64,000 nucleotides of DNA. Source: Micropterix aruncella. Taxonomy: Eukaryota > Arthropoda > Insecta > Lepidoptera > Micropterigidae. The notes under the pieces are model-generated. The model was not told the origin of the DNA, did not search any database, and saw only the letters and a list, made by a program, of their open reading frames with translations. This document shows positions 9,095-23,400 of this stretch, piece by piece. Both the position numbers and the translations under genes were made by a program. Positions within the stretch are counted from its first letter, which is position 1. Each line of letters begins with the position of its first letter. The stretch is taken from positions 62,001-126,000 of the forward strand of contig CALYMY010000060.1 in the NCBI GenBank assembly GCA_944548615.1, in the 5' to 3' direction.

Positions 9095-12000
9095 TTAGTA
9101 CCGGCGTCGGGCGGGGCCAAGCGGGGCCGGGCGATGCCGAGCCGGACCTGAAATGAAATGACCTACCCTCAAATTTGAAAATTTCAATTTCATGCCAGAT
9201 CCTACCGGTGGTTTCATAAGGTTGCAACAGAAATATAGAAAAATATCTGACAAAACATATATAGAACTTCTCTGCCGATAGAGAAAAAACGCCAAATGGC
9301 CGACGGGCAAAAACACTGTTTTACAGACCAGGGTACCCGGGTTCGATACCCAGCCAGGACTCAATTTTTTTTTCGTTTTTTCTTCTCTTGATATTACCAA
9401 AATAGTATTAACATTTCAAAAAACACAATATTTTAGCTCTCTCTATTACAGTTCTTTTTTTTTCATCGAAAATACAAGTTTTAGTACCGGCGTCGGGCGG
9501 GGCCAAGCGGGGCCGGGCGATGCCGAGCCGGACCTGAAATGAAATGACCTACCCTCAAATTTGAAAATTTCAATTTCATGCCAGATCCTACCGGTGGTTT
9601 CATAAGGTTGCAACAGAAATATAGAAAAATATCTGACAAAACATATATAGAACTTCTCTGCCGATAGAGAAAAAACGCCAAATGGCCGACGGGCAAAAAC
9701 ACTGTTTTACAGACCAGGGTACCCGGGTTCGATACCCAGCCAGGACTCAATTTTTTTTTCGTTTTTTCTTCTCTTGATATTACCATAATAGTATTAACAT
9801 TTCAAAAAACACAATATTTTAGCTCTCTCTATTACAGTTCTTTTTTTTTCATCGAAAATACAAGTTTTAGTACCGGCGTCGGGCGGGGCCAAGCGGGGCC
9901 GGGCGATGCCGAGCCGGACCTGAAATGAAATGTCCTACCCTCAAATTTGAAAATTTAAATTTCATGCCAGATCCTACCGGTGGTTTCATAAGGTTGCAAC
10001 AGAAATATAGAAAAATATCTGACAAAACATATATAGAACTTCTCTGCCGATAGAGAAAAAACGCCAAATGGCCGACGGGCAAAAACACTGTTTTACAGAC
10101 CAGGGTACCCGGGTTCGATACCCAGCCAGGACTCAATTTTTTTTTCGTTTTTTCTTCTCTTGATATTACCAAAATAGTATTAACATTTCAAAAAACACAA
10201 TATTTTAGCTCTCTCTATTACAGTTCTTTTTTTTTCATCGAAAATACAAGTTTTAGTACCGGCGTCGGGCGGGGCCAAGCGGGGCCGGGCGATGCCGAGC
10301 CGGACCTGAAATGAAATGACCTACCCTCAAATTTGAAAATTTCAATTTCATGCCAGATCCTACCGGTGGTTTCATAAGGTTGCAACAGAAATATAGAAAA
10401 ATATCTGACAAAACATATATAGAACTTCTCTGCCGATAGAGAAAAAACGCCAAATGGCCGACGGGCAAAAACACTGTTTTACAGACCAGGGTACCCGGGT
10501 TCGATACCCAGCCAGGACTCAATTTTTTTTTTCGTTTTTTCTTCTCTTGATATTACCAAAATAGTATTAACATTTCAAAAAACACAATATTTTAGCTCTC
10601 TCTATTACAGTTCTTTTTTTTTCATCGAAAATACAAGTTTTAGTACCGGCGTCGGGCGGGGCCAAGCGGGGCCGGGCGATGCCGAGCCGGACCTGAAATG
10701 AAATGTCCTACCCTCAAATTTGAAAATTTAAATTTCATGCCAGATCCTACCGGTGGTTTCATAAGGTTGCAACAGAAATATAGAAAAATATCTGACAAAA
10801 CATATATAGAACTTCTCTGCCGATAGAGAAAAAACGCCAAATGGCCGACGGGCAAAAACACTGTTTTACAGACCAGGGTACCCGGGTTCGATACCCAGCC
10901 AGGACTCAATTTTTTTTTCGTTTTTTCTTCTCTTGATATTACCATAATAGTATTAACATTTCAAAAAACACAATATTTTAGCTCTCTCTATTACAGTTCT
11001 TTTTTTTTCATCGAAAATACAAGTTTTAGTACCGGCGTCGGGCGGGGCCAAGCGGGGCCGGGCGATGCCGAGCCGGACCTGAAATGAAATGTCCTACCCT
11101 CAAATTTGAAAATTTAAATTTCATGCCAGATCCTACCGGTGGTTTCATAAGGTTGCAACAGAAATATAGAAAAATATCTGACAAAACATATATAGAACTT
11201 CTCTGCCGATAGAGAAAAAACGCCAAATGGCCGACGGGCAAAAACACTGTTTTACAGACCAGGGTACCCGGGTTCGATACCCAGCCAGGACTCAATTTTT
11301 TTTTCGTTTTTTCTTCTCTTGATATTACCAAAATAGTATTAACATTTCAAAAAACACAATATTTTAGCTCTCTCTATTACAGTTCTTTTTTTTTCATCGA
11401 AAATACAAGTTTTAGTACCGGCGTCGGGCGGGGCCAAGCGGGGCCGGGCGATGCCGAGCCGGACCTGAAATGAAATGACCTACCCTCAAATTTGAAAATT
11501 TCAATTTCATGCCAGATCCTACCGGTGGTTTCATAAGGTTGCAACAGAAATATAGAAAAATATCTGACAAAACATATATAGAACTTCTCTGCCGATAGAG
11601 AAAAAACGCCAAATGGCCGACGGGCAAAAACACTGTTTTACAGACCAGGGTACCCGGGTTCGATACCCAGCCAGGACTCAATTTTTTTTTCGTTTTTTCT
11701 TCTCTTGATATTACCAAAATAGTATTAACATTTCAAAAAACACAATATTTTAGCTCTCTCTATTACAGTTCTTTTTTTTTCATCGAAAATACAAGTTTTA
11801 GTACCGGCGTCGGGCGGGGCCAAGCGGGGCCGGGCGATGCCGAGCCGGACCTGAAATGAAATGACCTACCCTCAAATTTGAAAATTTCAATTTCATGCCA
11901 GATCCTACCGGTGGTTTCATAAGGTTGCAACAGAAATATAGAAAAATATCTGACAAAACATATATAGAACTTCTCTGCCGATAGAGAAAAAACGCCAAAT

Positions 12001-13726
12001 GGCCGAAGGGCAAAAACACTGTTTTACAGACCAGGGTACCCGGGTTCGATACCCAGCCAGGACTCAATTTTTTTTTCGTTTTTTCTTCTCTTGATATTAC
12101 CATAATAGTATTAACATTTCAAAAAACACAATATTTTAGCTCTCTCTATTACAGTTCTTTTTTTTTCATCGAAAATACAAGTTTTAGTACCGGCGTCGGG
12201 CGGGGCCAAGCGGGGCCGGGCGATGCCGAGCCGGACCTGAAATGAAATGTCCTACCCTCAAATTTGAAAATTTAAATTTCATGCCAGATCCTACCGGTGG
12301 TTTCATAAGGTTGCAACAGAAATATAGAAAAATATCTGACAAAACATATATAGAACTTCTCTGCCGATAGAGAAAAAACGCCAAATGGCCGACGGGCAAA
12401 AACACTGTTTTACAGACCAGGGTACCCGGGTTCGATACCCAGCCAGGACTCAATTTTTTTTTCGTTTTTTCTTCTCTTGATATTACCAAAATAGTATTAA
12501 CATTTCAAAAAACACAATATTTTAGCTCTCTCTATTACAGTTCTTTTTTTTTCATCGAAAATACAAGTTTTAGTACCGGCGTCGGGCGGGGCCAAGCGGG
12601 GCCGGGCGATGCCGAGCCGGACCTGAAATGAAATGACCTACCCTCAAATTTGAAAATTTCAATTTCATGCCAGATCCTACCGGTGGTTTCATAAGTTTGC
12701 AACAGAAATATAGAAAAATATCTGACAAAACATATATAGAACTTCTCTGCCGATAGAGAAAAAACGCCAAATGGCCGACGGGCAAAAACACTGTTTTACA
12801 GACCAGGGTACCCGGGTTCGATACCCAGCCAGGACTCAATTTTTTTTTTCGTTTTTTCTTCTCTTGATATTACCAAAATAGTATTAACATTTCAAAAAAC
12901 ACAATATTTTAGCTCTCTCTATTACAGTTCTTTTTTTTTTCATCGAAAATACAAGTTTTAGTACCGGCGTCGGGCGGGGCCAAGCGGGGCCGGGCGATGC
13001 CGAGCCGGACCTGAAATGAAATGTCCTACCCTCAAATTTGAAAATTTAAATTTCATGCCAGATCCTACCGGTGGTTTCATAAGGTTGCAACAGAAATATA
13101 GAAAAATATCTGACAAAACATATATAGAACTTCTCTGCCGATAGAGAAAAAACGCCAAATGGCCGACGGGCAAAAACACTGTTTTACAGACCAGGGTACC
13201 CGGGTTCGATACCCAGCCAGGACTCAATTTTTTTTTCGTTTTTTCTTCTCTTGATATTACCAAAATAGTATTAACATTTCAAAAAACACAATATTTTAGC
13301 TCTCTCTATTACAGTTCTTTTTTTTTCATCGAAAATACAAGTTTTAGTACCGGCGTCGGGCGGGGCCAAGCGGGGCCGGGCGATGCCGAGCCGGACCTGA
13401 AATGAAATGACCTACCCTCAAATTTGAAAATTTCAATTTCATGCCAGATCCTACCGGTGGTTTCATAAGGTTGCAACAGAAATATAGAAAAATATCTGAC
13501 AAAACATATATAGAACTTCTCTGCCGATAGAGAAAAAACGCCAAATGGCCGACGGGCAATAACACTGTTTTACAGACCAGGGTACCCGGGTTCGATACCC
13601 AGCCAGGACTCAATTTTTTTTTCGTTTTTTCTTCTCTTGATATTACCAAAATAGTATTAACATTTCAAAAAACACAATATTTTAGCTCTCTATTACAGTT
13701 CTTTTTTTTCATCGAAAATACAAGTT
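8709..13726. repeat. Long-range paralogous block, left copy
   Basis: Units 8709-11026 match units 41839-44156 in class and marker order, and units 11412-13344 match units 45702-47634. Markers include T10 in units 10253 and 43383, CCATAATAG in units 10640 and 43770, ATAAGTTTGC in units 12570 and 46861, and the 383-bp CAATAAC unit at 13344 and 47634. Together with 4076-6777 versus 39523-42224, this makes a large duplicated segment about 33-36 kb apart. Confidence 0.7.
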
Positions 13727-14498
13727 TTAGTACCGGCGTCGGGCGGGGCCAAGCGGGGCCGGGCGATGCCAAGCCGGACCTGAAATGAAATGACCTACCC
13801 TCAAATTTGAAAATTTCAATTTCATGCCAGATCCTACCGGTGGTTTCATAAGGTTGCAACAGAAATATAGAAAAATATCTGACAAAACATATATAGAACT
13901 TCTCTGCCGATAGAGAAAAAACGCCAAATGGCCGACGGGCAAAAACACTGTTTTACAGACCAGGGTACCCGGGTTCGATACCCAGCCAGGACTCAATTTT
14001 TTTTTCGTTTTTTCTTCTCTTGATATTACCAAAATAGTATTAACATTTCAAAAAACACAATATTTTAGCTCTCTCTATTACAGTTCTTTTTTTTTCATCG
14101 AAAATACAAGTTTTAGTACCGGCGTCGGGCGGGGCCAAGCGGGGCCGGGCGATGCCGAGCCGGACCTGAAATGAAATGACCTACCCTCAAATTTGAAAAT
14201 TTCAATTTCATGCCAGATCCTACCGGTGGTTTCATAAGGTTGCAACAGAAATATAGAAAAATATCTGACAAAACATATATATAACTTCTCTGCCGATAGA
14301 GAAAAAACGCCAAATGGCCGACGGGCAAAAACACTGTTTTACAGACCAGGGTACCCGGGTTCGATACCCAGCCAGGACTCAATTTTTTTTTCGTTTTTTC
14401 TTCTCTTGATATTATCAAAATAGTATTAACATTTCAAAAAACACAATATTTTAGCTCTCTCTATTACAGTTCTTTTTTTTTCATCGAAAATACAAGTT
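13344..14498. repeat. Marker cassette 1 (second unit missing)
   Basis: The full cassette has four units. P has CAATAACAC in the tRNA-like part, is 3 bp short and has CTCTATT instead of CTCTCTATT. Q has GATGCTGAG, CAAAATCAC and AGATCTCTC. R has GATGCCAAG. S has ATATATAACTT and ATTATCAAAA. Here P (13344), R (13727) and S (14113) are present and Q is absent, so one unit has been deleted by exchange between neighbours. Confidence 0.8.
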
Positions 14499-17400
14499 TT
14501 AGTACCGGCGTCGGGCGGGGCCAAGCGGGGCCGGGCGATGCTGAGCCGGACCAGAAATGAAATGTCCTACCCTCAAATTTGAAAATTTAAATTTCATGCC
14601 AGATCCTACCGGTGGTTTCATAAGGTTGCAACAGAAATATAGAAAAATATCTGACAAAACATATATAGAACTTCTCTGCCGATAGAGAAAAAACGCCAAA
14701 TGGCCGACGGGCAAAAACACTGTTTTACAGACCAGGGTACCCGGGTTCGATACCCAGCCAGGACTCAATTTTTTTTTCGTTTTTTCTTCTCTTGATATTA
14801 CCAAAATAGTATTAACATTTCAAAAAACACAATATTTTAGCTCTCTCTATTACAGTTCTTTTTTTTTTCATCGAAAATACAAGTTTTAGTACCGGCGTCG
14901 GGCGGGGCCAAGCGGGGCCGGGCGATGCCGAGCCGGACCTGAAATGAAATGTCCTACCCTCAAATTTGAAAATTTAAATTTCATGCCAGATCCTACCGGT
15001 GGTTTCATAAGGTTGCAACAGAAATATAGAAAAATATCTGACAAAACATATATAGAACTTCTCTGCCGATAGAGAAAAAACGCCAAATGGCCGACGGGCA
15101 AAAACACTGTTTTACAGACCAGGGTACCCGGGTTCGATACCCAGCCAGGACTCAATTTTTTTTTCGTTTTTTCTTCTCTTGATATTACCAAAATAGTATT
15201 AACATTTCAAAAAACACAATATTTTAGCTCTCTCTATTACAGTTCTTTTTTTTTCATCGAAAATACAAGTTTTAGTACCGGCGTCGGGCGGGGCCAAGCG
15301 GGGCCGGGCGATGCCGAGCCGGACCTGAAATGAAATGACCTACCCTCAAATTTGAAAATTTCAATTTCATGCCAGATCCTACCGGTGGTTTCATAAGGTT
15401 GCAACAGAAATATAGAAAAATATCTGACAAAACATATATAGAACTTCTCTGCCGATAGAGAAAAAACGCCAAATGGCCGACGGGCAAAAACACTGTATTA
15501 CAGACCAGGGTACCCGGGTTCGATACCCAGCCAGGACTCAATTTTTTTTTCGTTTTTTCTTCTCTTGATATTACCAAAATAGTATTAACATTTCAAAAAA
15601 CACAATATTTTAGCTCTCTCTATTACAGTTCTTTTTTTTTCATCGAAAATACAAGTTTTAGTACCGGCGTCGGGCGGGGCCAAGCGGGGCCGGGCGATGC
15701 CGAGCCGGACCTGAAATGAAATGTCCTACCCTCAAATTTGAAAATTTAAATTTCATGCCAGATCCTACCGGTGGTTTCATAAGGTTGCAACAGAAATATA
15801 GAAAAATATCTGACAAAACATATATAGAACTTCTCTGCCGATAGAGAAAAAACGCCAAATGGCCGACGGGCAAAAACACTGTTTTACAGACCAGGGTACC
15901 CGGGTTCGATACCCAGCCAGGACTCAATTTTTTTTTCGTTTTTTCTTCTCTTGATATTACCAAAATAGTATTAACATTTCAAAAAACACAATATTTTAGC
16001 TCTCTCTATTACAGTTCTTTTTTTTTCACCGAAAATACAAGTTTTAGTACCGGCGTCGGGCGGGGCCAAGCGGGGCCGGGCGATGCCGAGCCGGACCTGA
16101 AATGAAATGACCTACCCTCAAATTTGAAAATTTCAATTTCATGCCAGATCCTACCGGTGGTTTCATAAGGTTGCAACAGAAATATAGAAAAATATCTGAC
16201 AAAACATATATAGAACTTCTCTGCCGATAGAGAAAAAACGCCAAATGGCCGACGGGCAAAAACACTGTTTTACAGACCAGGGTACCCGGGTTCGATACCC
16301 AGCCAGGACTCAATTTTTTTTTCGTTTTTTCTTCTCTTGATATTACCATAATAGTATTAACATTTCAAAAAACACAATATTTTAGCTCTCTCTATTACAG
16401 TTCTTTTTTTTTCATCGAAAATACAAGTTTTAGTACCGGCGTCGGGCGGGGCCAAGCGGGGCCGGGCGATGCCGAGCCGGACCTGAAATGAAATGTCCTA
16501 CCCTCAAATTTGAAAATTTAAATTTCATGCCAGATCCTACCGGTGGTTTCATAAGGTTGCAACAGAAATATAGAAAAATATCTGACAAAACATATATAGA
16601 ACTTCTCTGCCGATAGAGAAAAAACGCCAAATGGCCGACGGGCAAAAACACTGTTTTACAGACCAGGGTACCCGGGTTCGATACCCAGCCAGGACTCAAT
16701 TTTTTTTCGTTTTTTCTTCTCTTGATATTACCAAAATAGTATTAACATTTCAAAAAACACAATATTTTAGCTCTCTCTATTACAGTTCTTTTTTTTTCAT
16801 CGAAAATACAAGTTTTAGTACCGGCGTCGGGCGGGGCCAAGCGGGGCCGGGCGATGCCGAGCCGGACCTGAAATGAAATGACCTACCCTCAAATTTGAAA
16901 ATTTCAATTTCATGCCAGATCCTACCGGTGGTTTCATAAGGTTGCAACAGAAATATAGAAAAATATCTGACAAAACATATATAGAACTTCTCTGCCGATA
17001 GAGAAAAAACGCCAAATGGCCGACGGGCAAAAACACTGTTTTACAGACCAGGGTACCCGGGTTCGATACCCAGCCAGGACTCAATTTTTTTTTCGTTTTT
17101 TCTTCTCTTGATATTACCAAAATAGTATTAACATTTCAAAAAACACAATATTTTAGCTCTCTCTATTACAGTTCTTTTTTTTTCATCGAAAATACAAGTT
17201 TTAGTACCGGCGTCGGGCGGGGCCAAGCGGGGCCGGGCGATGCCGAGCCGGACCTGAAATGAAATGACCTACCCTCAAATTTGAAAATTTCAATTTCATG
17301 CCAGATCCTACCGGTGGTTTCATAAGGTTGCAACAGAAATATAGAAAAATATCTGACAAAACATATATAGAACTTCTCTGCCGATAGAGAAAAAACGCCA

Positions 17401-18745
17401 AATGGCCGACGGGCAAAAACACTGTTTTACAGACCAGGGTACCCGGGTTCGATACCCAGCCAGGACTCAATTTTTTTTTCGTTTTTTCTTCTCTTGATAT
17501 TACCATAATAGTATTAACATTTCAAAAAACACAATATTTTAGCTCTCTCTATTACAGTTCTTTTTTTTTCATCGAAAATACAAGTTTTAGTACCGGCGTC
17601 GGGCGGGGCCAAGCGGGGCCGGGCGATGCCGAGCCGGACCTGAAATGAAATGTCCTACCCTCAAATTTGAAAATTTAAATTTCATGCCAGATCCTACCGG
17701 TGGTTTCATAAGGTTGCAACAGAAATATAGAAAAATATCTGACAAAACATATATAGAACTTCTCTGCCGATAGAGAAAAAACGCCAAATGGCCGACGGGC
17801 AAAAACACTGTTTTACAGACCAGGGTACCCGGGTTCGATACCCAGCCAGGACTCAATTTTTTTTTCGTTATTTCTTCTCTTGATATTACCAAAATAGTAT
17901 TAACATTTCAAAAAACACAATATTTTAGCTCTCTCTATTACAGTTCTTTTTTTTTCATCGAAAATACAAGTTTTAGTACCGGCGTCGGGCGGGGCCAAGC
18001 GGGGCCGGGCGATGCCGAGCCGGACCTGAAATGAAATGTCCTACCCTCAAATTTGAAAATTTAAATTTCATGCCAGATCCTACCGGTGGTTTCATAAGGT
18101 TGCAACAGAAATATAGAAAAATATCTGACAAAACATATATAGAACTTCTCTGCCGATAGAGAAAAAACGCCAAATGGCCGACGGGCAAAAACACTGTTTT
18201 ACAGACCAGGGTACCCGGGTTCGATACCCAGCCAGGACTCAATTTTTTTTTTCGTTTTTTCTTCTCTTGATATTACCAAAATAGTATTAACATTTCAAAA
18301 AACACAATATTTTAGCTCTCTCTATTACAGTTCTTTTTTTTTCATCGAAAATACAAGTTTTAGTACCGGCGTCGGGCGGGGCCAAGCGGGGCCGGGCGAT
18401 GCCGAGCCGGACCTGAAATGAAATGTCCTACCCTCAAATTTGAAAATTTAAATTTCATGCCAGATCCTACCGGTGGTTTCATAAGGTTGCAACAGAAATA
18501 TAGAAAAATATCTGACAAAACATATATAGAACTTCTCTGCCGATAGAGAAAAAACGCCAAATGGCCGACGGGCAAAAACACTGTTTTACAGACCAGGGTA
18601 CCCGGGTTCGATACCCAGCCAGGACTCAATTTTTTTTTCGTTTTTTCTTCTCTTGATATTACCAAAATAGTATTAACATTTCAAAAAACACAATATTTTA
18701 GCTCTCTCTATTACAGTTCTTTTTTTTTCATCGAAAATACAAGTT

Positions 18746-19900
18746 TTAGTACCGGCGTCGGGCGGGGCCAAGCGGGGCCGGGCGATGCCGAGCCGGACCT
18801 GAAATGAAATGACCTACCCTCAAATTTGAAAATTTCAATTTCATGCCAGATCCTACCGGTGGTTTCATAAGGTTGCAACAGAAATATAGAAAAATATCTG
18901 ACAAAACATATATAGAACTTCTCTGCCGATAGAGAAAAAACGCCAAATGGCCGACGGGCAATAACACTGTTTTACAGACCAGGGTACCCGGGTTCGATAC
19001 CCAGCCAGGACTCAATTTTTTTTTCGTTTTTTCTTCTCTTGATATTACCAAAATAGTATTAACATTTCAAAAAACACAATATTTTAGCTCTCTATTACAG
19101 TTCTTTTTTTTCATCGATAATACAAGTTTTAGTACCGGCGTCAGGCGGGGCCAAGCGGGGCCGGGCGATGCTGAGCCGGACCTGAAATGAAATGTCCTAC
19201 CCTCAAATTTGAAAATTTAAATTTCATGCCAGATCCTACTGGTGGTTTCATAAGGTTGCAACAGAAATATAGAAAAATATCTGACAAAACATATATAGAA
19301 CTTCTCTGCCGATAGAGAAAAAACGCCAAATGGCCGACGGGCAAAATCACTGTTTTACAGACCAGGGTACCCGGGTTCGATACCCAGCCAGGACTCAATT
19401 TTTTTTTCGTTTTTTCTTCTCTTGATATTACCAAAATAGTATTAACATTTCAAAAAACACAATATTTTAGATCTCTCTATTACAGTTCTTTTTTTTTCAT
19501 CGAAAATACAAGTTTTAGTACCGGCGTCGGGCGGGGCCAAGCGGGGCCGGGCGATGCCAAGCCGGACCTGAAATGAAATGACCTACCCTCAAATTTGAAA
19601 ATTTCAATTTCATGCCAGATCCTACCGGTGGTTTCATAAGGTTGCAACAGAAATATAGAAAAATATCTGACAAAACATATATATAACTTCTCTGCCGATA
19701 GAGAAAAAACGCCAAATGGCCGACGGGCAAAAACACTGTTTTACAGACCAGGGTACCCGGGTTCGATACCCAGCCAGGACTCAATTTTTTTTTCGTTTTT
19801 TCTTCTCTTGATATTATCAAAATAGTATTAACATTTCAAAAAACACAATATTTTAGCTCTCTCTATTACAGTTCTTTTTTTTTCATCGAAAATACAAGTT
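18746..19900. repeat. Marker cassette 2 (R/S hybrid)
   Basis: P (18746) and Q (19129) are followed by a single unit at 19515 that has the R marker GATGCCAAG in its left part and the S markers ATATATAAC and ATTATC in its right part. The unit is a recombinant between R and S. Q here also has a private CpG change (TCAGGCG near 19143). Confidence 0.8.
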
Positions 19901-20271
19901 TTAGTACCGGCGTCGGGCGGGGCCAAGCGGGGCCGGGCGATGAAATGAAATGTCCTACCCTCAAATTTGAAAATTTAAATTTCATGCCAGATCCTACCGG
20001 TGGTTTCATAAGGTTGCAACAGAATATAGAAAAATATCTGACAAAACATATATAGAACTTCTCTGCCGATAGAGAAAAAACGCCAAATGGCCGACGGGCA
20101 AAAACACTGTTTTACAGACCAGGGTACCCGGGTTCGATACCCAGCCAGGACTCAATTTTTTTTTCGTTTTTTCTTCTCTTGATATTACCAAAATAGTATT
20201 AACATTTCAAAAAACACAATATTTTAGCTCTCTCTATTACAGTTCTTTTTTTTTCATCGAAAATACAAGTT
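19901..20271. repeat. Truncated satellite unit (371 bp)
   Basis: This unit lacks 14 bp at the right end of the GC-rich box, with a junction at about 19942 where CGATG runs straight into AAATG. It also lacks one A near 20034. A 2-bp TG microhomology at the junction is compatible with a simple replication or end-joining deletion. The Pol III motifs are intact. Confidence 0.85.
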
Positions 20272-23200
20272 TTAGTACCGGCGTCGGGCGGGGCCAAGCG
20301 GGGCCGGGCGATGCCGAGCCGGACCTGAAATGAAATGACCTACCCTCAAATTTGAAAATTTCAATTTCATGCCAGATCCTACCGGTGGTTTCATAAGGTT
20401 GCAACAGAAATATAGAAAAATATCTGACAAAACATATATAGAACTTCTCTGCCGATAGAGAAAAAACGCCAAATGGCCGACGGGGCAAAAACACTGTTTT
20501 ACAGGACCAGGGTACCCGGGTTCGATACCCAGCCAGGACTCAATTTTTTTTTCGTTTTTTTTTCTCTTGATATTACCAAAATAGTATTAACATTTCAAAA
20601 AACACAATATTTTAGCTCTCTCTATTACAGTTCTTTTTTTTTCATCGAAAATACAAGTTTTAGTACCGGCGTCGGGCGGGGCCAAGCGGGGCCGGGCGAT
20701 GCTGAGCCGGACCAGAAATGAAATGTCCTACCCTCAAATTTGAAAATTTAAATTTTCATGCCAGATCCTACCGGTGGTTTCATAAGGTTGCAACAGAAAT
20801 ATAGAAAAATATCTGACAAAACATATATAGAACTTCTCTGCCGATAGAGAAAAAACGCCAAATGGCCGACGGGCAAAAACACTGTTTTACAGACCAGGGG
20901 TACCCGGGTTCGATACCCAGCCAGGACTCAATTTTTTTTTCGTTTTTTTCTTCTCTTGATATTACCAAAATAGTATTAACATTTCAAAAAACACAATATT
21001 TTAGCTCTCTCTATTACAGTTCTTTTTTTTTTCATCGAAAATACAAGTTTTAGTACCGGCGTCGGGCGGGGCCAAGCGGGGCCGGGCGATGCCGAGCCGG
21101 ACCTGAAATGAAATGTCCTACCCCTCAAATTTGAAAATTTAAATTTCATGCCAGATCCTACCGGGTGGTTTCATAAGGTTGCAACAGAAATATAGAAAAA
21201 TATCTGACAAAACATATATAGAACTTCTCTGCCGATAGAGAAAAAACGCCAAATGGCCGACGGGCAAAAACACTGTTTTACAGACCAGGGTACCCGGGTT
21301 CGATACCCAGCCAGGACTCAATTTTTTTTTCGTTTTTTCTTCTCTTGATATTACCAAAATAGTATTAACATTTCAAAAAAACACAATATTTTAGCTCTCT
21401 CTATTACAGTTCTTTTTTTTTCATCGAAAATACAAGTTTTAGTACCGGCGTCGGGCGGGGCCAAGCGGGGCCGGGCGATGCCGAGCCGGACCTGAAATGA
21501 AATGACCTACCCTCAAATTTGAAAATTTCAATTTCATGCCAGATCCTACCGGTGGTTTCATAAGGTTGCAACAGAAATATAGAAAAATATCTGACAAAAC
21601 ATATCTAGTCACTTCTCTGCCGATAGAGAAAAAAACGCCAAATGGCCGACGGGCAAAAACACTGTATTACAGACCAGGGTACCCGGGTTCGATACCCAGC
21701 CAGGACTCAATTTTTTTTTCGTTTTTTCTTCTCTTGATATTACCAAAATAGTATTAACATTTCAAAAAACACAATATTTTTAGCTCTCTCTATTACAGTT
21801 CTTTTTTTTTCATCGAAAATACAAGTTTTAGTACCGGCGTCGGGCGGGGCCAAGCGGGGCCGGGCGATGCCGAGCCGGACCTGAAATGAAATGTCCTACC
21901 CTCAAATTTGAAAATTTAAATTTCATGCCAGATCCTACCGGTGGTTTCTATAAGGTTGCAACAGAAATATAGAAAAATATCTGACAAAACATATATAGAA
22001 CTTCTCTGCCGATAGAGAAAAAACGCCAAATGGCCGACGGGCAAAAACACTGTTTTACAGACCAGGGTACCCGGGTTCGATACCCAGCCAGGACTCAATT
22101 TTTTTTTCGTTTTTCTTCTCTTGATATTACCAAAATAGTATTAACATTTCAAAAAACACAATATTTTAGCTCTCTCTATTACAGTTCTTTTTTTTTCATC
22201 GAAAATACAAGTTTTAGTACCGGCGTCGGGCGGGGCCAAGCGGGGCCGGGCGATGCCGAGCCGGACCTGAAATGAAATGTCCTACCCTCAAATTTGAAAA
22301 TTTAAATTTCATGCCAGATCCTACCGGTGGTTTCATAAGGTTGCAACAGAAATATAGAAAAATATCTGACAAAACATATATAGAACTTCTCTGCCGATAG
22401 AGAAAAAACGCCAAATGGCCGACGGGCAAAAACACTGTTTTACAGACCAGGGTACCCGGGTTCGATACCCAGCCAGGACTCAATTTTTTTTTCGTTTTTT
22501 CTTCTCTTGATATTACCAAAATAGTATTAACATTTCAAAAAACACAATATTTTAGCTCTCTCTATTACAGTTTCTTTTTTTTTTCATCGAAAATACAAGT
22601 TTTAGTACCGGCGTCGGGGCGGGGCCAAGCGGGGCCGGGCGATGCCGAGCCGGACCTGAAATGAAATGTCCTACCCTCAAATTTGAAAATTTAAATTTCA
22701 TGCCAGATCCTACCGGTGGTTTCATAAGGTTGCAACAGAAATATAGAAAAATATCTGACAAAACATATATAGAACTTCTCTGCCGATAGAGAAAAAACGC
22801 CAAATGGCCGACGGGCAAAAACACTGTTTTACAGACCAGGGTACCCGGGTTCGATACCCAGCCAGGACTCAATTTTTTTTTTCGTTTTTTCTTCTCTTGA
22901 TATTACCAAAATAGTATTAACATTTCAAAAAACACAATATTTTAGCTCTCTCTATTACAGTTCTTTTTTTTTCATCGAAAATACAAGTTTTAGTACCGGC
23001 GTCGGGCGGGGCCAAGCGGGGCCGGGCGATGCCGAGCCGGACCTGAAATGAAATGTCCTACCCTCAAATTTGAAAATTTAAATTTCATGCCAGATCCTAC
23101 CGGTGGTTTCATAAGGTTGCAACAGAAATATAGAAAAAATATCTGACAAAACATATATAGAACTTCTCTGCCGATAGAGAAAAAACGCCAAATGGCCGAC

Positions 23201-23400
23201 GGGCAAAAACACTGTTTTACAGACCAGGGTACCCGGGTTCGATACCCAGCCAGGACTCAATTTTTTTTTCGTTTTTTCTTCTCTTGATATTACCAAAATA
23301 GTATTAACATTTCAAAAAACACAATATTTTAGCTCTCTCTATTACAGTTCTTTTTTTTTCATCGAAAATACAAGTTTTAGTACCGGCGTCGGCGGGGCCA
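19901..23400. other. Indel-rich stretch 1 (possible consensus errors)
   Basis: Single-base gains and losses are unusually frequent here. Examples are extra G near 20485, 20505 and 20900, extra T near 20754, extra C near 21121, extra G near 21165, extra A near 21367, extra T near 21775 and 21950, loss of T near 22111, extra G near 22617, extra A near 23132 and loss of G near 23391. Most are in homopolymers. Such changes are rare in the cleaner neighbouring segments. Confidence 0.7.

Noticed and set aside
16631..16876. An 81-codon plus-strand ORF seen in some units
   Set aside because: It opens only when the T tract after the B box has a particular length (T8 or similar), so it reflects homopolymer length in non-coding repeat.
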